From positions 87,242-151,241 of the forward strand of contig JAXCGZ010000096.1 in assembly GCA_037179515.1 (NCBI GenBank): a stretch of 64,000 nucleotides of DNA, in the 5' to 3' direction. The stretch comes from Halocaridina rubra (taxonomy: Eukaryota; Arthropoda; Malacostraca; Decapoda; Atyidae). The position numbers were made by a program, and so were the translations under genes. Positions 24,701 through 37,005 of the stretch are shown piece by piece. The notes under the pieces are model-generated. The model was not told the DNA's origin. It worked only from the letters and a program-made list of their open reading frames with translations, and made no database searches. Each line of letters starts with the position of its first letter. Position 1 is the stretch's first letter.

Positions 24701-26119
24701 TACTTTATTGGGGCATGATTACTTGTCAAATATTGTGATCTGATTTTTCTGTCCAAGAACAAGTTAGTTGATTGGTTTAGAATACATATATCTTGCTTTA
24801 CTGTATCTGAAGTATTTGAGTTTTCCATAAAAAAAGCGTTATACATTAAACTTGCTATTTAACCAAGTTCTAAGGTATTTACATAGATACATAAAGGCGA
24901 TTGTTAGCTGTTGGCATTGTCTGTATGCAGTGATAAGCTTTAATATTAATCTCTTGGCAGTTTAGAACCACCAAAAATCATATACCACGAACTTAAAAAT
25001 GTGTGCCTCATTGAAAATTTGAGAAGATTGTATTCATGGCTTTGGAATACAATGGTAAGCATAATCATTCTTTGGGTTGCTATACGACATGTCTCTTGAA
25101 TTTTTTTTTTCCTTTGCTAACAGGATTTATGTAAGATCTGTTTGTGTGTAGTTTCATTGATACCAATCCAATATTCATGGCATACCAGTGGTTGTGGTGT
25201 TGTGAGAAATGGGGGGAGGGCAAACAACACATGGTTTATGAGGAGAGGACAAAGGTGTTTATAAAAAAAGTGATATAAAATATACTTTATTTCCTGTGGA
25301 GGATGACTTTCACTTACCTTTACAAGTGCAGCATTAAATTTAATATATTTAAAATCAGTTGCCATATCTAAATGTATGTTATACCTAAAGTACTTGTATG
25401 GAAAATATAATACAGATGTGTATGCTTTGAAGCATAAAGGTTATTTTCAGCCTTTTCTCATTTTTGACGATTTGCTCTCATTCCCAAAATGTCACATGTA
25501 ATTATTGATTACATATGTGAATTATGCCTTTAGTGAGGAAGATTTTCTTTATTTGAAATCGATTCCATATGATCCTGCAAATATGTGCAGATTTAAAAAT
25601 CTCTTGTTCATATGCATTACGTCAAGTTAACTGGAAGAGAATATCTCGTTCAAAGATAATCATCAACGTATACAGTACACTGAAAAGCTCTTTAGAAAAG
25701 GAAAGGTTTAACTTCAAAAAAGGAACCTCCAGCCATGGTCTTTTAATAAATTTACAAATCATGCAACATAAAATTTCTTACATACGAAAATATTAACTTG
25801 TATCTGTAGCACAAATTAACAATATAGTCTCACATTCCGTATATAAACTATAAATAACATAAGTTATGTAAAGAAATTTTATGATAGTTGAAAAGGAAGA
25901 TTATTGCTAAACTTCAATATGAAAAAATAAAAATTTAAAAGTGAGACTACAATAAAAGTGAGGTAGCTATCCCAAAATACACCTCTTGATTTTCTATAAA
26001 AGTACTTCAAATTTCCAAATGTAACTACTTTTAACTACTTTCTATGTAACCCTAATGACAATTTATGGTTCTGATTCTTAATACTAGACCTTGTTCTTAT
26101 GAAACGGGCATCTCCTGCC
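21751..26119. other. convergent 3' UTR and intergenic zone between CNOT3 and YTHDC1
   Basis: No coding region was recognised. Plus-strand AATAAA hexamers at 22065-22070 and 22459-22464 are candidate CNOT3 poly(A) signals. TTTATT at 25286-25291 and near 25548 are candidate minus-strand signals for YTHDC1. The scattered short open frames have no family resemblance and no splice support. Confidence 0.5.
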
Positions 26120-26209
26120 TTATCTTCGTTCCCGGTAGCGTCGTTCACGACTTCTGTCCCTTCGATCGCGTGTCCTTTGCAGAAATTCGTCAACACTGCG
26201 ATCATACGG
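26120..26209 (-). CDS. YTHDC1: YTHDC1 terminal exon
   Basis: Acceptor TGTACTTACAG ends at 26210. The exon encodes PYDRSVDEFLQRT followed by RDRRDRSRERRYRERR and a TAA stop at 26120-26122. The VDEFLQRT motif followed by an Arg/Asp/Glu tail is the conserved ending of YTHDC1. Phase 0 with the exon before. Confidence 0.85.
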   Translation of the reverse strand, partial: PYDRSVDEFLQRTRDRRDRSRERRYRERR

Positions 26210-29200
26210 CTGTAAGTACAACGTTAAGATGAGGAAAAGAAATTAGTCAAATTCTTAAAATTATATTTTAAAAGCATGCAGTGAGGCTTAAAGTCACAGA
26301 GTGGACTAAAAATAATAAGAAATATCAAGTAACTGCTTTAGATCTGAATATCTTTTCTTGCCACAGAACATGAGTAAGAGATAGCAAGTTATGTTGAAGC
26401 TCCATAATTTTATTATTTTTTTATTTTTAACTGGTATGGCCACCTTGCTGGTTCAGTAGGATATAAGTGTATGAAAGAAATAATATTTGCATTTTTTCGT
26501 AAATCTACTTAAAGACTGTATTGAAAGCTCAAAAATACTTTACTGACAGTCTATAACAAGAAACAATTCTTCAAATTAGTTTGAAACACCAATATAGTTT
26601 AAAAAGGTTCCTTTAATGTATAAAAGACCAAAATTATTGGCTGGATTAAAATTTCTTACTTGAATAATATCCAAAAGAACCAAATGTAAGAAAATATTTG
26701 GTGGTTGTGTGAACACTATTTTAGTATATTGTTTTAATATATAACTACCACTCGCTGAGTAAGTCCACAAGTACCAATTTATTCTAATGCTGCTTGATCT
26801 ATGTCTGCCATTCACGGATTTGTGATAAGAAATTCAGGATATACTTTTTTTTTAAAGATTGTGACACCAGGATAGGCTTAAAATAAATCTACCCTCAACG
26901 GGCCTGAGCACGAAGAAAACATAGAGATAAACAAGCATAAGCCTCAATATTTGATGGTAAGTAATTAAAAGTGGACAGTAATCTACGGAGATTGACAACA
27001 TATTCAAGAAACCCCCCCCCCCTTTTTTAAAAATTGAATAAGGGAAATCCACCTGCTAGTATTAAAGCAAGTTTGGGAAACTTAGTACAAGGGAAAGGCT
27101 TAGAGTAGTGAGGAAAACAGTCCACTAAGAGGGATGTTCAATTCTAAACCAATATTTTACAGTCAAAGACAATATACAGCGTATAAAAAAAATATATAAG
27201 CTCCCCTACTTACTAACAACCGAGTTATGAACATTCACAGATAAGAACAAAACCCTACCCATGTATTGATGTAAGTATTACTGTACTGTACTCTTTATGT
27301 AATAATACATAAATTAAAATTCATTAATACTGTATACTATATGTTTTATGTAGTAGTTAAGAAGCATCAGAGAGAACTTTAATTATTACACAAGGTTCCA
27401 GGGCCCACCGTTCCTGATATCCCCATTAAAGAGAGTGATATAGAGAGTCTTCTTCCAAAGACGAAAACCAACAGTTCCACTTGCAGAGAGTTTCAAACAT
27501 ATTTTACCAGAAAAGTGTCTTCAGCAAATATTGTTCTGTACTTGCTATGTCTTGGTGCTTTTTCAAGGTTTGATAAAACTAAATGGTAGTACAGATATCT
27601 AAGGATATTTTATATGTTGGTGAAGCATCAGTGTGGCACACAAAGTACAAATTAATCTTTGCTAAAGAAACTCTTCCGGAACAGTGTCTTCAGCTCGTAT
27701 TCCAAAGCAAAAGGTATTTCACTCTTGAAGACCTTTCTGGAGGAGAGAGCTATTAACTCTTTGGAAGAGGCTAACTATCATTCTTCAACAGGGATTTCTG
27801 AAACAAAGGGTTCTGGAATCTTGTGTAATAACTGCAGTCCTCTCTGGTCTTAAACAACATACACAGTATACAGCACCGTACTTACAAAAGATCAACTTAT
27901 GAATACAATAAAATTCACTTGTGCTGCATACTTTGCTTTATGTAGTAATTAAGTGTCTTATACCTACAAATAAGTACTGTACAGTAGTGCATATGTATGA
28001 AGTGTGCAGTACTTTTTTTTTTTTTTTTACCTAAGCTCAACTTACGAACAGACTTCTGGAACCTAACTCATTCGTAAGTTGGGGAGAGTCTGTATCAAAG
28101 ATAATAAATATTCTAACAATTACAATCAACACTATGGCACTGAGAACTAAATGTTTATAAAATGTAATTAATACATGAATACAAGTCCATCATAACATGA
28201 AGGTGCTGCACTTTCAGATGGAGGTAATCCTTTAAAAGATCTACACTAATTAATTTTGGATAAAATTTTCAAGGAGGATTCCAACAATAACGAAATATAT
28301 TTTTAGTGCTTATTTTGCTGGAAGAAAAAGCTACTAAAAACATGATAGATAAATGCTAAGGTATTGTCAAAGAGATAAAATAATTTTAGCATAGAAACAA
28401 TATGTTGTGGTCTCTCTCTCTTTAAAAACTGGCACACACCCCATTTGAAGCTAATTTCATACAAGTAAGGAGAAACCTTACAAAATGTCGAATATTTACC
28501 TTGGATATTATTCTACCACAAAAAGTACATAAAATATAAAGTTGGTAGAGGGGATAAAGAATTTCGACCTTGTAGCAACTAAAAAGATAGGGGAGTACGT
28601 CAAGGCAATCCCTACCCTCTCCAGTCTCTTTTTTTTTTTTCCTTTCAAGAATACAGCTAACAATGGAGTTGAGCACCAGCAGGGCACATAGAAATTTGGT
28701 CATTTGAATGCTTTGGTTACAGCTGGTCTGCTCAAGTAAGTGCGATACAAAGGCCCTTGTACACAAATAAATTACATAAAATAATGTTAAGCTTCCACAC
28801 AAACACAATGGGCAAGGAGGTAGAATAAGTATATAAAGTTAAACTGGTACAAAACTAACGTCGGCCGAAGGCCTCTTTTCTGAACGAGATCGGGAAGATG
28901 ATGGATAGTCGGGTAGAGGTGGTCCATCGTAGTATCTGGGAGGACCAATAGGATCAAATGGAGGCTGAAAAACAGAAATGACCAATTAAATTTTACTTCG
29001 AAAATATAAGAAAACAAAACTAAAAGTTTAAGCACTTACATCCTTAGCTTTAGTTTATGCAATAATATTAGCTCAATAATAAATTTTCATCTAAGACATG
29101 TCATGATTTCAAAAGAGCCCTTTGTTCCGGTTTTACGTCACGGACTCCCTTATCAACCAAGGGCTAGGACGGTTGCCTTCTTGCGAAGGACTTGTTTTGG

Positions 29201-32200
29201 CAAATGTAATCCTTACGCTGAGTGCATGCCTTTGCTAACCTCAGACCGTGACGGGGCGCGAACCCTCGACCTGACGCCTCAGAGTCGGAGACGCTACCGA
29301 CTGAGCCACGGTGACTACTTCAAAAGAGCCCTTTGCGTAATAGTATTTGCCAAACATATAAAGCAAGTACATTTTTTTTTTTTTTTTTTTGGTGACACCG
29401 GGACAGGCAGAAACTGCCCTCATCAACAAAGGCCCGGGCACGAGAAAATACCAAGACGAAGAAAAAGAAAAAGGTGAAGGGCAAGGCAGAGATGAGGTAA
29501 TGTCACACAAAGGAAAACGACAGACAGAAAAAGACAGTCAAAGTAAAGAGGACCCAGAGATATGGAGGACTAGGCTCTGAGATGACGATAGATCTGCTTT
29601 TTGAAGGATGAAAGGTCATAAGAATTAGGAAAGACAGAAGGAGGAAGAGAGTTCCAGAGTCTGGAGGTAGATGGGAAGAAGCAGTCACTGCACCGACCAA
29701 TCCGCGAGCTACAAATCTCCACACAGTACCTGTGAGATGAGGCCGCTTGGCGAGTGTTACGCGGCCTCGGCAGTGGAGGAGGGATGCAACTCGCCAACTC
29801 ATCAGAGCAGCGATGGAAGTAGTAGCGATAGAAAAGCGAAAGGGAAGATACCTTACGGCGAAGAGAGAGAGAATCCAGGTTAGAAGTAAGAGAAGGATCA
29901 TTAATGAGTCTGACTGCCTTAGAGTCAACCCTATCAAGAAGATAAGTAAAGGAAGAAGCACCCCAGATGTGTGAGCAGTATTCTAAGCAGGGGCGGATAA
30001 GACCTTTGTAAATTTTAAGAAACTGCAATGAGGAAAAGTAATAACGAAAACGAAACAAAACCCCAAATATTTTGGATGAAGATTTAGAAATTTGGATTAT
30101 GTGATTCCTCCGAGACAAGTTAGAGGCTATATGGATTCCTAATATATTGATAGAGTTAAGAGGGTAAATTTCATTAGTTTCGAAGACAATAGGGTTATCA
30201 AGAGGAGAAGATAAAGAGATAGCCAGAAACTGTGTTTTGGAGGCATTGAATTTAACTAAATATTGAGTGCCCCATTCAGATACTCTGCAAATCGGAGTTA
30301 AGAATAGAAGAAAGAGTGATACGAGATTGATTACGAGTAACAGATGAAGGTTGTGAAGAAAAGGCAGAGGAAAAGTGAAGGGTAGAATCATCGGCAAAGG
30401 CATGAAGAAGAGAGGAAGATGGGGATTGTAGAAGATCATTGATGAAGAGAAGGAATAGAGTAGGTGAAAGAAAAGAGCCCTGTGGAACACCACTGGAAAC
30501 AGAGAAAGGGCTAGATGTCGTGCCATCAACAACTACAGATATAGAACGGTCAGTAAGAAAACTGGAAATCAGAGAACAGAAAGAAGGGGTAAAGCCATAG
30601 GCAGGGAGTTTGGCCAACAGAGCCTTGTGCCAGACTCTGTCAAAAGCCTTAGAGATATCAAGGGCGATGACAAAGGATTCCCCATAGTTCCTCAGAGAAG
30701 ATGACCATACATGAGTAAGATAAGACAGGAGATCACCAGTGGATCCTGCCTTGCGGAAGCCGTACTGGTGATCGGAGATAAGTGAGTCAGATTCAAGGCG
30801 TTTCAAGAAGTGAGCATTGAGCAAAGTTTCGTAAACTTTAGCAATACAGGAGGTTAGAGCAATAGGTCGGTAGTTAGAAGGAATAGAGCGGTCACCCTTC
30901 TTAGGAACAGGTTGAACTAGAGCATTCTTCCAAGATGAAGGATAGATACTGGTTGACAGAATGAGGCGAAAAAGACGGCAAAGCACAGGAGCCAGTTTAT
31001 CTGCAAACTCCTTAAGGAACCTTGCAGGGATACCATCGGGACCAGATGCCTTGTTTGTCTTTAGTGAGCGAAGAACCTTATGAACTTTGCGTGAAGAAAG
31101 GATAAGGGAGGGCATAGGGTTAGAGAGGGGAAAAGACTGAGGAACAGGTGCGCTGGAATCGTTGATAGAAGACTTGGCAGAAAAATGAGAGCCAAAGAGA
31201 GTGGCTTTGTCAGTGGGAGAGCAAGCTATAGAACCATCAGAACGAATGAGAGGGGGAAAGCTTGAGTTACAGAAGTTTTTGGAGAGGTTTTTGGCTAAGG
31301 ACCAGAAGCATTTGTCAGTGGGAGAGGAGTTAAGGTCATCAACTTTCCTTCTTATAAAGGAAGCCTTAGACCTTCGAATCTGAGCTGTACAGCGATTCCT
31401 AGCTATAATAAAAGCAGAGCAAGTTAAATCGGAAGGAGAGGCTTGGTAAGATCGGTGAACCTAATTCCTAGCCTGGATAGCCATGGAGCAGGCACGGTCA
31501 AACCAAGGTTTAGGGGGAGAGAAAGTTTTTGTAGAAGAGGGGATGTACGCCTCCATTCTCGCGGTCATGATCTCGGCAACTTTTACAGCTACCCGAGCAG
31601 GGTTGCCGGACCGAAAGCAGTAGTTATCCCAAGGGAAGTCAAAGAGAAAGTTATGCAAATTTTCATATTGGGTTCCCTCGAAGTGCCAAAGACGGCGTTG
31701 AGTAGGAGGGATTGGTGGTGGGGGAGCGAAAATGGAAGAGACAGAGATCATGGAGTGGTCAGATTTACCAAGAGGGGAAAGCACAGAATAAGAGTAGTTT
31801 GAAGGGTTGGTTAGAAGTAAAAAATAGGTCAAGAGTGTTTGCAGCATGTTCGTGATGATCAGGAACGCGAGTAGGATGTTTGATAATTTGCTCCAGATCG
31901 TGAGTAATAGAGACAGCAAGAGCCTCGCTTCCTCCCACATCAGTGTGAGAAGAATGAAGCCACTCACTGTGGTGTACATTGAAGTCTCCAATGTAGAGAA
32001 CTTCGGCATGTGGGTGAGAAGATAGCAAGGACTCATGGCACGAGGAGAGATATTCAAAGAAAGACACAAACTCGGTGGAGTTTGGAGAACAGTAGCAGAA
32101 GCAAAAGATGATAGTGGTAGTGGAGAGATAGACTTTTAGCCAGAGAACATCAAAGTCAGGAGATTCAAGGTCCATGAGCCTCACAGTAGGAGTGTTAATG

Positions 32201-35200
32201 TTGCAGTAAGCACAGACCCCACCTTTGGAACGAAAACGAGTATACAGATTATAGTGGGAGATTTGGATAGGGTCAGTGGAAGCATGTAAAGACAACTGGG
32301 TTTCAGATAGGAGGAGGAGGTTAGGGAGGAAAGTGCCCAAGTGCTGTTCCACAGACGAAAGATTAGAGTTCAGCCCACGAATGTTTGAATAGTGAAGAGT
32401 GAAAGAAGCAGATCTATTGGGAGGTGCAAGGTTAAGAGCAGAACCATTACTACCACCAGGCGTGTCTGCCCTCAAGCCAACGGTGGAGTCAACACGATCC
32501 CCGGAGATTCTTCGCACCCCACTATGCCGGGTACTGGGGGCCATTAGATGTGAACCTTCCATAAATAATGACAAAATGTGAGGAAAAGGAAAGTAAAAGA
32601 GACAGATGTGCAGAATGTTGTGACTTGTTAAATGTAATGGAATAGCAAGAGATGTGTAATGAATATGCCAGAATATTCAGTGTAGATGTAGGCACGAGGA
32701 AAGAACCGTCCTGAAGGAAGACTCAACCTGGAACTGTCTGGACCAGTCCTAGTTGCATCCTAATACCTTCAGTCGTAGTCTTTCAACGGGCGGCTGGTGC
32801 CATGGCCAACCTACTATATGCATAAAGCTGCAATCTTCGTATGATCCATGATACATTTCTTGTTAACATACAGCTAAAGTTAGCACATAGTTTTAGCAGT
32901 CCTTGTTTTGAGGACATTATATATATTGATATCAAATACACTGAGAAATATAAGGGTATAGTAACCACCCATTCCTACAAAGAAGAATGTCTACCAAAAA
33001 GGACTCTATACAGCACACAGCATTACTTACTGGTGGAGGGAATGCCATGGGTGGGAGATTACTGGGTGCTCTAGTATGAAAGTCTCTCATCTCTCGCATA
33101 AAATCTTGGTAAGTCTGAAAAAAAAAAAAAAAAATCATTATGTCTAGAAGGATTACTGGCTTCCTGACGGGGAGTAAAGTACATAAAAAATATAATGAGA
33201 TGATGTAATAATACCATTCTTTACAAAGGAGCTAAGAGGAGTGGTTGCGGTATGTGTGGATCGTGGTAAATGCGTGTTTCTTAGCTCAGCCACCCCCTAT
33301 ACAAGGGGAAATGAGGCCATGTATATGTGTGTATGTACAAAGGTCTGATAGCCAGAGAAACCCAAGACTTGGCTATATTCTCCATTTAGCGCAAGAAATA
33401 TATTGTAAACTTTGACAGGTTAGAGAATATTTATGTGAAAATGTAGTTTTCTTTCAGTAACTGACTGAGCTTTTAACTGTAACTAATCTACAACACTGCT
33501 TAAACAAATCATCAATTATATAAAAGAGAAACTTATACCCTACAGCTTATTGTATGCTATAAATAATAAATTCAACTTAAGCCATTCTCCAAATAACTCT
33601 CCCCACTCCATAACCTTCAAATGCCAATAAAACAAATGATTTTGTTTATGAATAAAACATTATAAAAACTGTTTTTTACTCTGGTGAGGCATTTAGTTAT
33701 GGAAATATTGTATGTAGTTCTTTTATTATATATTCTTCAATGTCATGGGAGTTAATTTAAAAAATTGCCCTATGTAAATATTTTTCCCCTCAATGCATAC
33801 GCTAGTGGTTTGGGAATAGTGACTATTCTAAAAAATTTTCTGGCAGTTTACTAACAAACAAACAAAAAACATTTAAATATTGTCAAAATATGTACTGCTT
33901 ATGAAATCAATTTACTTGCTAGACTGAGTAGTATAGGATTCTAAGAGGAGTGTCATTAGTAATATGTCATTTGTGGTTTCCTTTCCAGAGAAAAATAATT
34001 TTCATTCTTGGCTTCAAAACGATTAAACCAAAAGTTTCTTCATTCCTCCCCTCTTTTGTATATAACAGGCACTCACGTCCTTAATGAAGCCAAAGTGCAT
34101 CATTCCATTATTAACCCCTCATATTAAACAGCACTGTCATTTAGTCTCCGGAGCTGATAGGAACTACTACATTACTGCTTCCACAATCCTCTCTTTCTTC
34201 TTCCCAAGTGGCTCTGACAAAGAGAAGCTGTACAAGGCCCTAAACTGTTAACTGTTGGACATAAGTAACGAAAAAAAATTCTAATATATCTTAGTCTTTT
34301 CTCACTGTTGTCAACACATTTTACATGCACATAAACTTACATTTTATATAAGTTTCCACAACAGTGCTCTTTTAGTATTACAACATGAAGTTTGCATAAT
34401 ATAAGAAATGCAAAGAATATTCTAATGCTGCCTTTGCTATATACTTACATGCAAAATATTTTTTTGTAAAAAAAGTACAATATGGACTCCCAAATAATAT
34501 TTCTTGACTGAGGTTCAATTGTATCTATACAACTTTAAATTATCAAGAAAGCCAAAGAATATATATTCAATTCAGCTCACTTGTCTATAATGATTCTGAG
34601 AGTTTTTTGATGACTCTGGGGGTCAGCAATACTCATAAAAACTGCCAAGGAATTATGTATAACAAGGAATTCCTAAAAACAAATTAATTTTACTGACCAG
34701 TTTATGACTGCTGTTACTGCTACCATTGTAAGACGAAGTCTCTCGTCGTTGAATATTCCGATATTGAGGAGATCTTTCCCGCAGACGTTCTCGAGAGTAA
34801 GTGGCTGGCAAGGTAATATGTAACACTACGCGTGATTTTTAGTAAATATAAAAAAAGAAAGAAAAGAAAAACAAACAAAAAATATCAAAACCGAGGGAAT
34901 AATATTAAGCATACTCAGAATATATGATATGTTTCACTGTGCAAATATGATATATTTGTAAAAAAGATATCTTGTATCAGGAATATATACTTACTAGGTT
35001 TTTCTGCTCTGCCCCTCATGTTTGCTGATCCTCTTAGACGTTTTATCCGTGGTCCAAAATCTTCGCCTTCATATCTTCGACGTCTATTGCCTCCTCGGCT
35101 GTTCAAAATACAGAGTAATTATAAATGGTTTAATAGCAAAAGAAAAAAATTATTACAAACAATAGTATATGACACAATATCTACCACCTTTCATGTAAAT

Positions 35201-37005
35201 TCTAATCGATAAAGAAATTATGAATTTAGGCAATACATATTTGCAGATGTCTACACCTTAAACCATGTTAGCTAAAGTGCTTCTTAAATATAAATATTCA
35301 ATTCACTACACAATATAGCATTCAAACTGAACATAGTATTGTACGAGCATAAACCTAATGCTCTTAAACATATTTCATCAAAACATCTAAAAGTAAATGT
35401 CTTAAGCATATGCGCAATCAGTGCTAAAACCAATAAGCATGAGATGCAAAGGTGGCAAATGGAAACAGTGTCAAAAATCCCAAAGCTAAACTAAATTACT
35501 TTCCATAATACTGTACTGTTGTTATTCTCTGAGCTGCCCTGCAGAACAGCCCCGAGATGCTATGTGTGTGAAGTACTGGCGGTGCACATGACTGTGTGCA
35601 GTCCTATCTACCGTAATGTGTTGTCAAGTTCCTATCAATGTCTCCAACTGGAAAGAGCCTCTGAGATATGACCGCCAAAGATGCTATTGTAGAAAAAATT
35701 ATGTTTTTGTGTGAGCTGTGTTGAGAGATGAGGCCATTCCCCTGGAGACCAAAGCCTCTCCCAGGTTCTCGTACCCCGACGTCAGGGGTTGGTTGATGAA
35801 GTACAGCCTCTTTTGCTGCTGCTCTTCTGAGTTGCAGCTTTAGAGGGTGGACCTACGACGAAGACGCTGCCACTGAAGGTCCTCATGATAATGTGTATAG
35901 ATATGGCTACAAGCACAACTTCATGAATATATCATATAGCAGCATTACTTAAAAAGTGTTGTACTGTTAAACAACTGTCATAAACGATGACAGCTAATAA
36001 GTTTATGCTTACAGCATTCAGTACTATGAACAATTTGTAATAAAACAGTAGCATTCTCATTTCTTAATTGAAGTGATGTTACATAAACTAAGAAACAGAA
36101 TCCTCATAATGACAATGCATTATGCCTGGTAGATAAACTCACTAAATATACAGAAAATAGAGCTCGATGTTCTGTGTGAAAATGTGTATACTGATATATA
36201 AACTAAACAGCTGCTTTGAGTACTCTACTGTATGTTGTTTCTTTGAAGCATAAGATCGATAATGAAATTCAAAATGTATATAGTTCTAATTGCATTGCTT
36301 GTTATTCAGTGAGAAAACCAAGATTAGACTATGACTAAGGTCCATCTGCAATACAAAGCTACAAGGCTAAAAGTTGCTACTGCCATATTAAGTAGATAAA
36401 ACATGAGATGGAATACAAGCAAGAATGAAAAAATTATGTAATGAGCACAATTAAGATGGCAACGCTTTCCTTTCATCTAGCCTGGATAGAAGCATGTATG
36501 CAATGACCATGAGCCACTAACACAGAATTCCTTTTTCAATAAATTCAGCCCATGGCTGATGATTCTCAATCACTCACTTAGAAGTACAAATATCTTATTG
36601 AATAAATTAATTTTAAATTATATGTAATCCTACCTTGTCTTTTAACACTAATCTCTAGAAATGACAAATAAGTCTAATCAGCTGAACATAACATTGAAGA
36701 TTAACATAAAAAGAAATATGATGACTCATGCTCAAATTGGTCTTAAAGTCATACAAATTAAAATGAATAGATACATAAACAGTGAGCACGACAAACAGCT
36801 ACTTATCTATAACTGAAGAAAGCACTAAACATATAAAAATTTTACATATCATAATCCAGTATAAAGACTAAGTACATTAATATGGATGATAAAAAAAAAT
36901 TGGCTCAGGAAAGGCCATTCTGCTCACCTTGGTATATACAACCCCTTTGCTGCATTTTTTTGCCAATGTGGTGCACCCCCTTTTCGTCCCCAATCTGCCC
37001 CCTCC
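26120..37005 (-). CDS. YTHDC1: YTHDC1, YTH-domain nuclear m6A reader, 3' part (six exons)
   Basis: On the minus strand the segments in order are 37005-36928, 35098-34995, 34804-34698, 33114-33031, 28964-28860 and 26209-26120. They total 568 bases, 188 residues plus TAA, with phases that agree at every junction and GT-AG ends. YTHDC1 binds N6-methyladenosine in nuclear RNA and affects splicing and export. The recognised features are in its C-terminal tail: RRRYEGEDFGPRIKRLRG (basic, compare RRPEDYDIHNSRKKPR in human), TYQDFMREMRDF (compare YNDYVREFHNM), a Pro-rich part with PPRYYDGPPLPDYP, and the end YDRSVDEFLQRTRDRRDRSR (compare YDMRVDDFLRRT and an RE/RD tail). The YTH domain was not found and probably lies in exons outside the window or unrecognised in it. 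The identification rests on remembered family sequence. Confidence 0.82.
26842..26935 (-). repeat. 3'-end fragment of non-LTR element E
   Basis: On the minus strand it reads TTTTCTTCGTGCTCAGGCCC, then TGAGGG, then CCTGGTGTCACAATC and a short A-rich tail. This matches the extreme 3' end of the element at 29372-32680 (CGTGCCCGGGCC..TGATGAGGGCAG..CCCGGTGTCACC). It is a 5'-truncated copy of about 90 bp. Confidence 0.6.
27199..28093. mobile_element. MITE-C copy 2
   Basis: It is colinear with 7971-8855 over almost its full length. The ends are CTCCCCTACTTACTAACAACC (left) and TTCGTAAGTTGGGGAGAGTC (right), an inverted pair. It lies in the last YTHDC1 intron. No transposase is encoded. Confidence 0.65.
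28860..28964 (-). CDS. YTHDC1: YTHDC1 exon (Pro-rich, PPRYYDGPPLPDYP)
   Basis: Acceptor TTTCTGTTTTTCAG and donor GTTAGT; 35 residues, phase 0 to 0: PPFDPIGPPRYYDGPPLPDY and PSSSRSRSEKRPSAD. The Pro-rich character and place between the REMRDF and VDEFLQRT segments match the YTHDC1 tail. Confidence 0.8.
29108..29335 (-). repeat. tRNA-derived SINE with perfect 17 bp target-site duplication
   Basis: TTCAAAAGAGCCCTTTG occurs at 29108-29124 and again at 29319-29335, flanking the body 29125-29318. On the minus strand the head reads TGGCTCAGTCGGTAGCG (box A) and GGTCGAGGGTTCGCGCCCC (box B), a clear tRNA-derived pol III promoter. The body shares GGGCTAGGACGG and GACTCCCTT segments with 9986-10170. 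Identical target duplications indicate a young insertion in a YTHDC1 intron, in the gene's own orientation. Confidence 0.88.
29570..31460 (-). pseudogene. reverse transcriptase region of element E
   Basis: The frame contains LRSLKTNKASGPDGIPARFL, VQPVPKKGDRSIPSNYRPI, DHQYGFRKAGSTGDLLSYL, ALDISKAFDRVWHKALLAKL, SGVPQGSFLSPTLFLLFIND and HAFADDS, the conserved RT blocks; FADD carries the catalytic aspartates. The frame stops at 30276-30278 and continues in another frame (to 29570) with the C-terminal region RPCLEYCSHIWGASS and SRLWNSLPPSVF. A TAG at 31461-31463 separates it from the endonuclease. One frameshift and one stop make it non-functional as it stands. Confidence 0.85.
31464..32574 (-). 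pseudogene. AP-type endonuclease region of element E
   Basis: It starts from the Met at 32574 (MSLFMEGSHLMAPSTRHSG). It contains LHYSNIRGLNSNL, LLLLSETQLS, VLWLKVYLST and EVLYIGDFNVHHSEWL, then in a second frame (after a frameshift near 31800) SPLGKSDHSMISV. SETQ, GDFNxHHxxW and SDHxxI are the active-site landmarks of LINE endonucleases (Glu, Asp-Asn, Asp-His). It is broken by the frameshift and a downstream stop. Confidence 0.8.
33031..33114 (-). CDS. YTHDC1: YTHDC1 exon (TYQDFMREMRDF)
   Basis: Acceptor TTTCAG (polypyrimidine-like) and donor GTAAGT; 28 residues, phase 0 to 0: TYQDFMREMRDFHTRAPSN and LPPMAFPPP. The YxDFxREMxDF segment corresponds to YNDYVREFHNM in vertebrate YTHDC1. Confidence 0.82.
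33115..34697. other. YTHDC1 intron
   Basis: AT-rich. It contains a dispersed-repeat segment at about 33275-33350 (CTCAGCCACCCCCTATACAA, compare 7155 and 15110) and an oligo-T run on the minus-strand acceptor side. No other feature was seen. Confidence 0.5.
34698..34804 (-). CDS. YTHDC1: YTHDC1 exon (TYSRERLRERSPQYR)
   Basis: Acceptor ACCTTGCCAG and donor GTCAGT; phase 1 to 0. It encodes TYSRERLRERSPQYRN, IQRRETSSYNGSN and SSHKL. Arg/Ser-rich; phase agrees with the exons on both sides. Confidence 0.78.
34995..35098 (-). CDS. YTHDC1: YTHDC1 exon (RRRRYEGEDFGPRIKR)
   Basis: Acceptor TATTTTGAACAG and donor GTAAGT; phase 2 to 1. It encodes RGGNRRRRYEGEDFGPRIKR and LRGSANMRGRAEKP. The pattern of RRR, acidic/Tyr and KR-rich residues matches the basic segment after the YTH domain in YTHDC1 and could serve as a nuclear localisation signal. 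Confidence 0.82.
35515..35900. repeat. dispersed repeat related to 16770-17040
   Basis: It starts TTGTTATTCTCTGAGCTGCC followed by CTGCAGAACAGC, with a middle GTCTCCAACTGGAAAGAGCC and TGTAGAAAAAATT. The second half (35720-35880) is GC-richer (CCTGGAGACCAAAGCCTCTC) and unmatched in this window. Function and family unknown. Confidence 0.4.
36928..37005 (-). CDS. YTHDC1: YTHDC1 exon (probable), upstream-most recognised
   Basis: Acceptor TTTATCTCTCCTCAG and donor GTGAGC. Read in the only frame that joins the next exon in phase (2 to 2), it encodes EGADWGRKGGAPHWQKNAAK and GLYIP, 26 codons without a stop. I have no clear alignment for this stretch; support is from good splice sites, open frame and exact phase fit with the RRRRYEGED exon. 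Confidence 0.6.

Larger units (their letters stand above)
29372..32680 (-). mobile_element. non-LTR retrotransposon E, decayed, with endonuclease and RT
   Basis: On the minus strand it has an endonuclease region, a reverse transcriptase and a 3' end CCCGGTGTCACC followed by a poly(A) tract (29371-29391 as T on the plus strand). The 5' limit is uncertain, since sequence up to about 32780 could belong to it. The domain order (apurinic-type endonuclease then RT, poly(A) tail) fits the Jockey/I group of LINEs; the exact clade was not determined. It lies in a YTHDC1 intron on the same strand as the gene. Short 3'-end copies occur at 26842-26935, about 46265-46365 and 53420-53530. Confidence 0.75.

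Noticed and set aside
29225..29318. True tRNA gene on the minus strand
   Set aside because: Box A and B are clear, but the sequence continues into a SINE body with target duplications, and the anticodon arm and acceptor stem do not form a proper cloverleaf.
29503..29961. 152-residue minus-strand frame
   Set aside because: It overlaps the element E RT C-terminus in another frame and lacks any family motif; shadow frame.
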